Part shown: positions 24,076-31,320 of the stretch, piece after piece
How the letters are laid out: every line of letters begins with the position of its first letter
How positions within the stretch are numbered: the stretch's first letter is position 1
Source of the DNA: Fidelibacterota bacterium
GTDB lineage: Bacteria; Fidelibacterota; UBA8477; JABMPR01
NCBI GenBank assembly: GCA_024278595.1
Contig: JAJRSW010000121.1
Span: 1-42,166 of the forward strand
Reading direction: 5' to 3'
DNA: 42,166 nt
Notes under the pieces: model-generated
What the model saw: the letters and a program-made list of their open reading frames with translations, nothing else
The model's database searches: none
What the model was told of the DNA's origin: nothing
Position numbers and translations under genes: made by a program

Positions 24076-25247
24076 TACGATTACTCCTCCTCCTGGTATT
24101 AAACATAGCAACTTTTGGCCAATCTGCCTATTATCGCCTGGGTTATGGTGATGTTTTTCCAACCGTGGGTGCTTTTGAATCCAGTGTTGGTGAAGGTGTG
24201 GTCGCCTGGCAGGATACCACCCGGTTCTCTAATTCAAACCCAGCCGCACTGCCGGGGCTCAAGCAGGTATATTTTGGTGGTTCCTTGGGTTCTAAGTTCA
24301 AATCTGTATCCGCTAATGTAACCAATACTACGCGACTGGATCAGGTGGGTATTGCTTTTCCAGTAGGAGCCAAGGCTGGTCTCAGTCTGGGGGTGGGTGC
24401 CATCACGGATCTTGAAACCATATATGAGTTCATTCTGGCAGCAGGAACTCTGCAGGAGGATACGCAAGGTGGGATCTGGGATTATCAACTGGGCTTGGGT
24501 TATGGTATCACGCCAACCCTGAGCTTGGGCTTGAAATTTCATTTACTCCAGGGTGCAATACGACGGCAAACCACGTTTCGATCAGATGATATAAATGAAC
24601 TCTACGTGATTAAGGGCAATATTTCAGGTAAAAGTCTGGAGTTGGGTCTCTTGACGCAGTTGGGTGATAATGTTACGCTGGGATTGACTGCCAAATATCC
24701 CTACCGGCGTCCCACGCTGGATGGCCGCGATAGTTTGGCCGGTACTGAGACCTATATTGAGATCGATGAGGAACTGAAAGCCTGGCCCACCACTTATAAA
24801 CTGGGACTGGTCTACCATCGATCAAAACACACAAAATTCGTGGTTGGTATTGAACAACAGTTGTTCTCTGAGACCGGGTTTGATGAATCCAGAATTTTTA
24901 CACTACCCCAGGGCTGGCAAACGATGCCGGTGGCCTCACTCCAGGTCTCAATGGTCCGTCTGGCTGCTGACCCGATCTCAAGATCCTGGTTTAAACGAGT
25001 GGGCTGGCAAACTGGCTTGTCAGTTAAAAACTATTATCTGGCTTCCAGCGCTGATCAGCTCATCAGTGAAATGGCACTGATCTCTGGTCTCAACCTGGGC
25101 TTGAGAAATGGCCGGAGCATTTTTGATATTTCTGGAGAATTTGGAACTCGCAGTGGGGAAGAGAGTCTTCCTGAAGAGTTGTTCGCCCGGATAAAATTTG
25201 GAATTCAAGTTAACGATACATGGTTTAGAAAAGTTAAAAGAAGATAA
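24072..25247 (+). CDS. Outer-membrane beta-barrel protein (PorV/UPF0164-like)
   Basis: 391 residues with a signal peptide (about 1-17, ending ATFGQSAYY). The sequence DVFPTVGAFESSVGEGVVAW then RFSNSNPAALPG and amphipathic strands (YFGGSLGSKFKSVSANVT; GIAFPVGAKAGLSLGVGAI) follow the FadL/PorV-like barrel pattern, where an early N-P-A marks the first strand. It starts in the ATGA overlap with the preceding lipoprotein gene, so the two are probably expressed as a lipoprotein-barrel pair. No ligand is evident. Confidence 0.7.
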   Translation: MIRLLLLLVLNIATFGQSAYYRLGYGDVFPTVGAFESSVGEGVVAWQDTTRFSNSNPAALPGLKQVYFGGSLGSKFKSVSANVTNTTRLDQVGIAFPVGAKAGLSLGVGAITDLETIYEFILAAGTLQEDTQGGIWDYQLGLGYGITPTLSLGLKFHLLQGAIRRQTTFRSDDINELYVIKGNISGKSLELGLLTQLGDNVTLGLTAKYPYRRPTLDGRDSLAGTETYIEIDEELKAWPTTYKLGLVYHRSKHTKFVVGIEQQLFSETGFDESRIFTLPQGWQTMPVASLQVSMVRLAADPISRSWFKRVGWQTGLSVKNYYLASSADQLISEMALISGLNLGLRNGRSIFDISGEFGTRSGEESLPEELFARIKFGIQVNDTWFRKVKRR

Positions 25248-25257
25248 GGATAAATTC

Positions 25258-26532
25258 ATGAGATCTAGATCTGTCTCAGTATTAGTCATGGGTATTATGC
25301 TGTTCACTATGGTGATATCCGCCTGTTTGCCGCCCCAGGCCACTCCTGAGGAACTGGCAGCACTTGAAAAGGCCCGGAAAGATTCTGTCCGTAAAGCAAA
25401 CTCCCGCTATTGCATGAAACATCTCAGTTTTGCTACGGAATATTACAAAAACAAAGCGTATGAAGATGCCTTATTTAACTACCATAAATTATTCGAGTAT
25501 GAGTGTGTGGATGAGCAGATGGCTGTAAATGTCTACGTCTATATGGGAAATAGCTATCGGGCTTTGGATAGCCTGGACGCCGCTCTCAGTACCTACGATG
25601 CAGGACTCTCCATCATCCCTGCCAATCGGTCGCTATGGGAGAATAAACTGTATGTCCTGAAAATGACCGGTGATGATGAGCTTATCATGCAAACCAAACT
25701 CGATATGTTCGCCCAATTTCCTGATGATGCTGAACTGGGAGAAGAAATTGCCGAAGATTATGTAGCAAATGGGATGTACGAAGAGGCTCAGTCCATGGCT
25801 GAAGCACTTCTGGTAACCAACCCAGACAACAAAAATTTAAGCAATATTATTCGGGAAGCTGTTGAAGCGAGAGGTGGCGATGTCATTGGTTTTCTCAAAA
25901 AAGAATATGAAAATAACCCCGATAATATCTCAAATGCCCAGGAATATGGTCAGGAACTGTTGGCTGTTGGTGAAACCTCTACCGCTATCAGTGTGTTGGA
26001 AGGCGTTCTGAAAATATCCCCTGGGATGACCAATATCATTAAAACCCTGGTACGGGCTTATGGAGAGATCGGTCAGACCAAAAATGTGATTATCCTGCTC
26101 AAGAAACTGAATACAGCCAACCCCGATGATATTCGAGTATATTTCGCTATGACCGAAGCCTACATTGCAGACGGTCAGTTTAAATCTGCCATGACCTGGG
26201 CGGGTAAAGCTTTAAAGATGGACAAAAATAATGGTCAGGCTTATGCCAACCGAGCATCTGTTTATGAAGCTGTCGCCATGGAATGCACCAACTCTGTTCC
26301 AAATTTTGATGATAAACTGGTGTTCCTTATGGCGTATGAGGATTATAAGACCGCCAAGGCCAAGGGCTGGCACAAGGCGAGCAATAAGATCGATTTCCTG
26401 AAAGAAGCCCGTATTCCCCAGAGTGGAGATTGGTTTTTTAATAAAGATGACTATGTAAAGGGCGGCAAGGCCAAACCCAAAAAAGCCTGCTATTCCTGGC
26501 TTAATCGAAGCGTGGTTGCCCCGAAAAAGTAA
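25258..26532 (+). CDS. TPR-repeat lipoprotein
   Basis: 424 residues from ATG 25258 with AAGGA 8 nt upstream. Lipoprotein leader MRSRSVSVLVMGIMLFTMVI, then SAC. The rest is almost entirely helical repeats of about 34 residues: MAVNVYVYMGNSYRALDSLD, LSTYDAGLSIIPANRSLWEN, YVANGMYEEAQSMAEALLVT, VLEGVLKISPGMTNIIKTLV and AYANRA-type blocks. The C-terminus is Lys/Cys-containing. Likely an outer-membrane scaffold facing the periplasm, partner unknown. The ORF extends to 25198 in the gene before, but the ribosome binding site and lipobox fix the start. Confidence 0.85.
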   Translation: MRSRSVSVLVMGIMLFTMVISACLPPQATPEELAALEKARKDSVRKANSRYCMKHLSFATEYYKNKAYEDALFNYHKLFEYECVDEQMAVNVYVYMGNSYRALDSLDAALSTYDAGLSIIPANRSLWENKLYVLKMTGDDELIMQTKLDMFAQFPDDAELGEEIAEDYVANGMYEEAQSMAEALLVTNPDNKNLSNIIREAVEARGGDVIGFLKKEYENNPDNISNAQEYGQELLAVGETSTAISVLEGVLKISPGMTNIIKTLVRAYGEIGQTKNVIILLKKLNTANPDDIRVYFAMTEAYIADGQFKSAMTWAGKALKMDKNNGQAYANRASVYEAVAMECTNSVPNFDDKLVFLMAYEDYKTAKAKGWHKASNKIDFLKEARIPQSGDWFFNKDDYVKGGKAKPKKACYSWLNRSVVAPKK

Positions 26533-26550
26533 GGGGTCGGACGGGTTATT

Positions 26551-27003
26551 ATGATAATTGCCATTGGCTCAGATCATGCGGCCTACACAGCCAAGGACCA
26601 ATTGGTAAAATATCTAGGAGATCTGGGTCTGCAGATTCTGGATCAGGGGACCTATTCTGAGGACTCGTGTGATTATCCAGATTATGCAGCAGCAGTCAGT
26701 CGCGCCGTGCTGAATGGTACAGCGGATCGGGGAATCCTGATCTGTGGAACCGGTATCGGCATGTCCATTGCAGCCAATCGCTATGAAGGAGTTCGGGCTG
26801 CCCTCTGCTATACAGAAGAACTGGCTGCCCTGAGCCGACTCCATAATAATGCAAATGTCTTGTGTATGGGTGCCAGAACTCAATCGCTGGAATCCATGAA
26901 AGCGATCCTCAGGCTCTGGTTGAACACAGAGTGGGAAGGTGATCGTCACGCTGGAAGGCTGGCAAAAATAGAATCAAATCCGAGGGGTCAACATGCTAAA
27001 TGA
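26551..27003 (+). CDS. rpiB: Ribose 5-phosphate isomerase B
   Basis: Interconverts ribose-5-P and ribulose-5-P. The 150 residues match the RpiB/LacAB family: [20 protein letters not shown] at the start, catalytic Cys65 in [20 protein letters not shown], the [20 protein letters not shown] segment and final GRLAKI. Its end overlaps the glyA start by 11 nt; this rpiB-glyA-nrdR order is common in many bacteria. Confidence 0.95.
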   Translation: MIIAIGSDHAAYTAKDQLVKYLGDLGLQILDQGTYSEDSCDYPDYAAAVSRAVLNGTADRGILICGTGIGMSIAANRYEGVRAALCYTEELAALSRLHNNANVLCMGARTQSLESMKAILRLWLNTEWEGDRHAGRLAKIESNPRGQHAK

Positions 27004-28291
27004 TCTTAAAGCAGCCGATTCTCTGATCTACGAAGCCATCATGGCCGAACGCGACCGGGAAACTGGCACGCTTGAACTGATCGCATCAGAAAATTTTGTC
27101 AGTAAAGCGGTTTTACAGGCTGCCGGCAGTGTTATGACCAATAAGTATGCTGAGGGCTATCCCGGTAAGCGCTATTATGGTGGTTGTGACGCAGTGGATA
27201 TAGCTGAAGACCTGGCTCGTGATCGGGTAAAGGCGCTTTTTGGCGCGGAATACGCCAATGTTCAACCCCATTCAGGTAGTCAGGCAAACATGTCGGTCTA
27301 TTTCACCCTGGTGAAACCGGGCGACACAGTCCTGGGAATGGATCTGGCTCATGGCGGTCATTTAACCCATGGCTCCCCGGTTAATTTTTCCGGAAAGCTT
27401 TATAATATAGTCGCCTATGGTGTCGATCCTGACACCGGTCGCATCGATTACGATATGGTCAGGGACCAGGCTAAAAAACACCAACCCAAGATGATCATAG
27501 CCGGGGGGAGTGCCTATCCACGCCACTATGATTTTGCAGCTTTTCGTGAGATAGCTGATGAAGTTGGCGCTTTTCTCATGGCTGATGTGGCCCACCCGGC
27601 AGGCTTGATCGCAGCCGGTGAACACCCCAGTCCTCTGCCTCATTGCCATGTTGTAACCTCTACGACCCATAAGACCTTACGTGGTCCACGCGGTGGTCTG
27701 GTCCTCATGGGAGCAGATTTTGAAAATCCTTTTGGCATCGTTGCTCCCAAAAGCGGGCGCACCAAGCTGATGAGTGAATTGCTGGATAGTACAGTCATGC
27801 CCGGGATTCAGGGCGGACCACTGATGCACATCATTGCCGCCAAGGCCGTGGCCTTTGGTGAGGCCTTGAAACCGTCCTTTAAAGTTTATGCAAAACAGGT
27901 GATCGCCAATGCCAAAGCGCTGGGAGACTCCCTGCATGAATACGGATTCTACCTGATCTCAGGTGGTACTGACAATCACCTCTTGCTCATTGATCTCACT
28001 GAAAAAAATATTAGCGGTAAGCAAGCCGAACGCGTGCTGGAAGAAGCTGGAATGACCACCAACAAGAATATGGTCCCCTTCGATAAGCGCAGTCCGTTCA
28101 TTACCAGTGGGATCAGGATCGGTACAGCCGCCTTGACCACCCGGGGCTTTAAGGAAGCCGACATGCGTGCCATTGGCGGTTTTATTAATGAGGTTATATC
28201 TGATCCGGATAGCGACAGTGTTATCCCATCAGTTCGAAATAGGGTAACAGAATTAGTAAGTAGCTTCCCGCTCTATGAGGATGTGGAGTAA
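26993..28291 (+). CDS. glyA: Serine hydroxymethyltransferase
   Basis: Makes glycine and methylene-tetrahydrofolate from serine, with PLP. The 432-residue protein has [40 protein letters not shown] and the PLP-binding Lys227 in [16 protein letters not shown]. The final helix ends with [12 protein letters not shown], typical of GlyA. Starts ATG 26993 inside rpiB; 5 bp before nrdR. Confidence 0.97.
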   Translation: MLNDLKAADSLIYEAIMAERDRETGTLELIASENFVSKAVLQAAGSVMTNKYAEGYPGKRYYGGCDAVDIAEDLARDRVKALFGAEYANVQPHSGSQANMSVYFTLVKPGDTVLGMDLAHGGHLTHGSPVNFSGKLYNIVAYGVDPDTGRIDYDMVRDQAKKHQPKMIIAGGSAYPRHYDFAAFREIADEVGAFLMADVAHPAGLIAAGEHPSPLPHCHVVTSTTHKTLRGPRGGLVLMGADFENPFGIVAPKSGRTKLMSELLDSTVMPGIQGGPLMHIIAAKAVAFGEALKPSFKVYAKQVIANAKALGDSLHEYGFYLISGGTDNHLLLIDLTEKNISGKQAERVLEEAGMTTNKNMVPFDKRSPFITSGIRIGTAALTTRGFKEADMRAIGGFINEVISDPDSDSVIPSVRNRVTELVSSFPLYEDVE

Positions 28292-28296
28292 AACCG

Positions 28297-28740
28297 ATGA
28301 ATTGTCCCCAATGTCAACATGGTGATACCCGGGTCATTGACTCGCGTCATACCCAGGATGGTCGGGCCATCCGTCGACGCAGAGAGTGTGGCGGATGTGC
28401 GTTTAGATTTACAACCTACGAATATGTGGAGACACAACCACTGCTGGTGATCAAAAGTAATCAGCAACGGGAACCCTTTGACCGGGAAAAGATCCTTAAA
28501 AGCATCGCCATTGCCTGCAGTAAACGTCCCATCACCAGCGCCCAGATGAATCAAACTGTGGATCTTATCATTCAGGATGTGAATACCTTCGGCTCATCCG
28601 AGGTACATGCCAAAGACATAGGCGAACTGGTGATGAAACATCTAAAGGGATTAGATGAGATCGCCTACGTAAGATTTGCCAGTGTCTATCGTAAATTTGA
28701 AGATGTAAAAGAGTTCAGAGCTGAACTGGATGATATATAA
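28297..28740 (+). CDS. nrdR: Transcriptional repressor NrdR
   Basis: Represses ribonucleotide reductase genes in response to dNTP/ATP. The 147 residues show the zinc ribbon (MNCPQCQHGDTRVIDSRHTQ then RRRRECGGCAFRFTTYE, two CxxC pairs) and the ATP-cone (about 50-135, including LVIKSNQQREPFDREKILKS). NrdR boxes would be expected upstream of nrd genes, none of which lie in this window. Confidence 0.96.
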   Translation: MNCPQCQHGDTRVIDSRHTQDGRAIRRRRECGGCAFRFTTYEYVETQPLLVIKSNQQREPFDREKILKSIAIACSKRPITSAQMNQTVDLIIQDVNTFGSSEVHAKDIGELVMKHLKGLDEIAYVRFASVYRKFEDVKEFRAELDDI

Positions 28741-28776
28741 ATCAATCCTTTCGTCTGACCTGATAAATATACAGTC

Positions 28777-29526
28777 ATGATCAAGATAAAAAATTTGCAT
28801 AAATCCTTTGGCGACCTGGTTGTTCTGAATGGTGTTGATCTGGATGTGGATGATGGCCAAAGTGTGGTTGTCATGGGGAAAAGTGGTGAGGGTAAGAGTG
28901 TCCTGCTCAAGCTCATCGTCCGGCTGTTGTATCCTGATTCAGGACGGATCATAATTGATGATGCAAACCTGGCAACTCTGACCGGTAATGCTCTTGATGA
29001 GACCCGGCTCAAGTTTGGGATGCTTTTTCAATCAGCGGCACTCTTTGATAGTTTAAATATTTTTGATAATGTGGGTATCGGACTAAAAGCTTATAATCGG
29101 TATACAGATGCCGAAATAAAAATCATCACTGCTGATAGTCTGGATCGGGTTGGTCTCACAGATGTTGGTGAAAAATATCCGGCCCAACTCAGCGGGGGTA
29201 TGCGGAAACGGGTTGGTCTGGCACGCGTAGTGGCCATGCGCCCCAAATACATCCTATATGATGAACCGACAACCGGTCTGGATCCAGTAACCAGTGCCCA
29301 GATCGCCAAATTGATCAAAGAGATGCAAAATGACCTGAAAGTAACCAGCATCATAGTAACGCATGACATTCCAACTGGTTTTTACTTGGGTGATAAGATC
29401 GTTTTGCTGAATCACGGGAACTTTTCTTTTACCGGTAGCGTCAAAGAGATGAAAAAATCACCGTTAAAATCAGTCAAAGATTTTATCAGTGGCTACAATG
29501 CAGATGTAGATTTGAATAACAGGTAG
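28777..29526 (+). CDS. ABC transporter ATP-binding protein, MlaF-like
   Basis: 249 residues: Walker A GKSGEGKSVLLKLIV, signature LSGGMRKRVGLARVVAMRPK, Walker B YILYDEPTTGLDPVTS, with the D-loop and switch His in IIVTHDIPTGFYLGDK. The GKSGxGKSV loop with LFQSAALFDSLNIFDNVGIG is typical of the MlaF/Ttg2A (MCE-phospholipid transport) branch. Matching permease and MCE genes are not adjacent, so the partner is outside the window or unlinked. Confidence 0.88.
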   Translation: MIKIKNLHKSFGDLVVLNGVDLDVDDGQSVVVMGKSGEGKSVLLKLIVRLLYPDSGRIIIDDANLATLTGNALDETRLKFGMLFQSAALFDSLNIFDNVGIGLKAYNRYTDAEIKIITADSLDRVGLTDVGEKYPAQLSGGMRKRVGLARVVAMRPKYILYDEPTTGLDPVTSAQIAKLIKEMQNDLKVTSIIVTHDIPTGFYLGDKIVLLNHGNFSFTGSVKEMKKSPLKSVKDFISGYNADVDLNNR

Positions 29527-29530
29527 GAAT

Positions 29531-29794
29531 TTGCTCAGAAACCAATACTACTGTCCCAGCTCAAGATCGGTGCTTACGGGGGCGGATGATGCTCTCATGA
29601 CAGCTTTTAACCTGGCAGTTGTGAACCGGGAGGTTCACAATAGTAGCGGTGAACTGATAACTGACCAACAGCAAGCCCTCCTGATAGAGCAGCAGCAGAA
29701 TATTGCCTTCCTCATCACTGGCGGTATCCCACAACTTTTACCACAGTTAGCTATATCACTTGCGGGTCTGGTCGATGGGAAATCCTTTGAATAG
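29531..29794 (+). CDS. Trm112-like small protein without zinc cysteines
   Basis: 87 residues from TTG 29531 with AGGA nearby, 4 bp after the ABC gene. The order C-P-x(3)-S-x-L at the N-terminus, the middle NLAVVNREVHNSSGELITDQ, and the end IAFLITGGIPQLLPQLAISL match the Trm112/UPF0434 pattern (CPxT/S, N-x-A-I, 'IRDGIPVLLP'). True zinc-binding members have four Cys; here only one survives, so it is a metal-free variant. Role unknown. Start codon and length are less certain than the family pattern. Confidence 0.65.
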   Translation: MLRNQYYCPSSRSVLTGADDALMTAFNLAVVNREVHNSSGELITDQQQALLIEQQQNIAFLITGGIPQLLPQLAISLAGLVDGKSFE

Positions 29795-29925
29795 GGGAGG
29801 GCGAAAAGCTATATTCGCCCGTTCAAAATAAGGAGAACTTGAAGAGAGTAAACGTTACTGGGAATTTTTGAGGAGAAACCTCGCAAAATGAATTGGAACC
29901 TGGCGTTCATCTTTTTTTAGTTGAT

Positions 29926-29957
29926 ACCGAATGTTGATTTAATCATTCGGTTTTTTT
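29926..29957 (+). terminator. Intrinsic terminator
   Basis: Stem ACCGAATG (29926-29933) / CATTCGGT (29944-29951) with a 10-nt loop and a T-run at 29951-29957. It ends the preceding unit. A second, weaker hairpin GGGCGAA/TTCGCCC (29799-29820) without a strong U-tract sits just after the Trm112-like stop. Confidence 0.8.
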
Positions 29958-29978
29958 ATGAATGAGGAGTTTGTAAGA

Positions 29979-31250
29979 ATGAGAACCTATAAATATATTA
30001 ACCTTTTAATTGGGAGCATGTTGCTCCTGTCAATTGCCTATTCACAGAGCGCATTATTTCTGTTGATCGCTCCAGGTGCCAGAGCCGGTGGTATGGGGGA
30101 GGCGCAGGTTGCTGTGGCTAATGATTCCTACGCAACTTATTGGAATCCGGCCGGATTAGGCTTTCAGGAGGGCTATGAGCTTTCCGGGATGCATGTGAAC
30201 TGGCTGCCTGGTCTGGTTGATGATATGTACTATGACTTTATTGCCGGGATTGCGCCAGTGGAAAATCTGGGCGTATTCGGGGCCCATATCATCTACTTGA
30301 ATGCCGGTGAACAAACCTATACGGATGCCAATGGAGTCGATCTGGGGACCTTTCTGACCTATTTCACATCTGGTGCAATTAGTTACAGTACCTTGATCAC
30401 TGAAAATTCCAGTATTGGCTTTAACTTTAAAATTCTTTATCAGCATTTGACTGATTCATTCGTTCATGTTGAAGAAGAGAAGACCAAAGGAACTGCCACC
30501 AACTTCGGATTTGATGTTGGCTACCTCAGCAAGGGTTATTTTGGCGGCCGGTTGGACATTGGTGCCATGGTGTCAAATCTGGGACCGAAAGTAATCTTTA
30601 ATGATGAAGAGCAGGCTGATCCCATGCCTACCAATCTTAAACTGGGTATAAATATGAAGGTCTATGAATCAAGTTTTAATCGCCTGAATATTGTTTATGA
30701 TGTTAATAAACTGCTGGTGGGTGAATATGCCGCCATGGATTGGGATGAAGATGGGTTTATTGGCGGTTATGACAACTCCGGAGCAGTGTACGAATCAGGT
30801 GATTATAACGCCGATGGCCAGAAAGAAATTGCCCATACAGACTCCTGGTGGAAGGGTATTTTTACCTCCTTCCTGGACGACTGGTATCTGGGGGGTGATC
30901 GAGATATGGATGGTGACAGGATCATTGGTGGTTGGAACGCCGACACCGTAGCAACAGTTGGCGGAGTATATGGCTCTGGTGGCGATCTTGAGATCGGCAA
31001 CAGTGACGGTCGCAGTATTACAAACGAGTTCTCCTCATTGATCCATAGTTTTGGACTTGAATATTGGTACAATGACATGTTTGCCATACGAGCGGGATAC
31101 TACTATGATACTGAGGGAAAGATCACCACGCCCACCGTTGGTGCCGGTCTTCGTTACTCCAACTATGGATTTGATTTTGGCTACACCGTGGCCGAAGAAA
31201 CCCACCCGCTGAACAATACCATGCGTTTTTCGCTGCTCCTCAAGTTTTAG
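29979..31250 (+). CDS. PorV-like outer-membrane protein (T9SS-associated) with Ca-loop insertions
   Basis: Start chosen at ATG 29979 (GAGGAG upstream); the frame from 29958 begins in the terminator tail. 423 residues. Signal peptide to about AYSQSAL, then the PorV/PorQ opener FLLIAPGARAGGMGEAQVAV with DSYATYWNPAGLGF (about 27-60), the family's N-P-A signature. A barrel of amphipathic strands follows and ends on FSLLLKF (terminal Phe). PorV (LptO) shuttles sorted T9SS cargo to the attachment complex. The middle (about residues 254-345) has an insertion rich in DxDxDG-like loops: DWDEDGFIGG, DYNADGQKEI, DRDMDGDRII. No other porK/L/M/N genes are in the window, so function is by family only. Confidence 0.85.
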   Translation: MRTYKYINLLIGSMLLLSIAYSQSALFLLIAPGARAGGMGEAQVAVANDSYATYWNPAGLGFQEGYELSGMHVNWLPGLVDDMYYDFIAGIAPVENLGVFGAHIIYLNAGEQTYTDANGVDLGTFLTYFTSGAISYSTLITENSSIGFNFKILYQHLTDSFVHVEEEKTKGTATNFGFDVGYLSKGYFGGRLDIGAMVSNLGPKVIFNDEEQADPMPTNLKLGINMKVYESSFNRLNIVYDVNKLLVGEYAAMDWDEDGFIGGYDNSGAVYESGDYNADGQKEIAHTDSWWKGIFTSFLDDWYLGGDRDMDGDRIIGGWNADTVATVGGVYGSGGDLEIGNSDGRSITNEFSSLIHSFGLEYWYNDMFAIRAGYYYDTEGKITTPTVGAGLRYSNYGFDFGYTVAEETHPLNNTMRFSLLLKF

Positions 31251-31320
31251 GAGCGGCCTAAACCTCGTTGAGCATTTGTTGGCAACCTTCAACCTGTTAT
31301 CCATATAAGTAATCGGGGAT

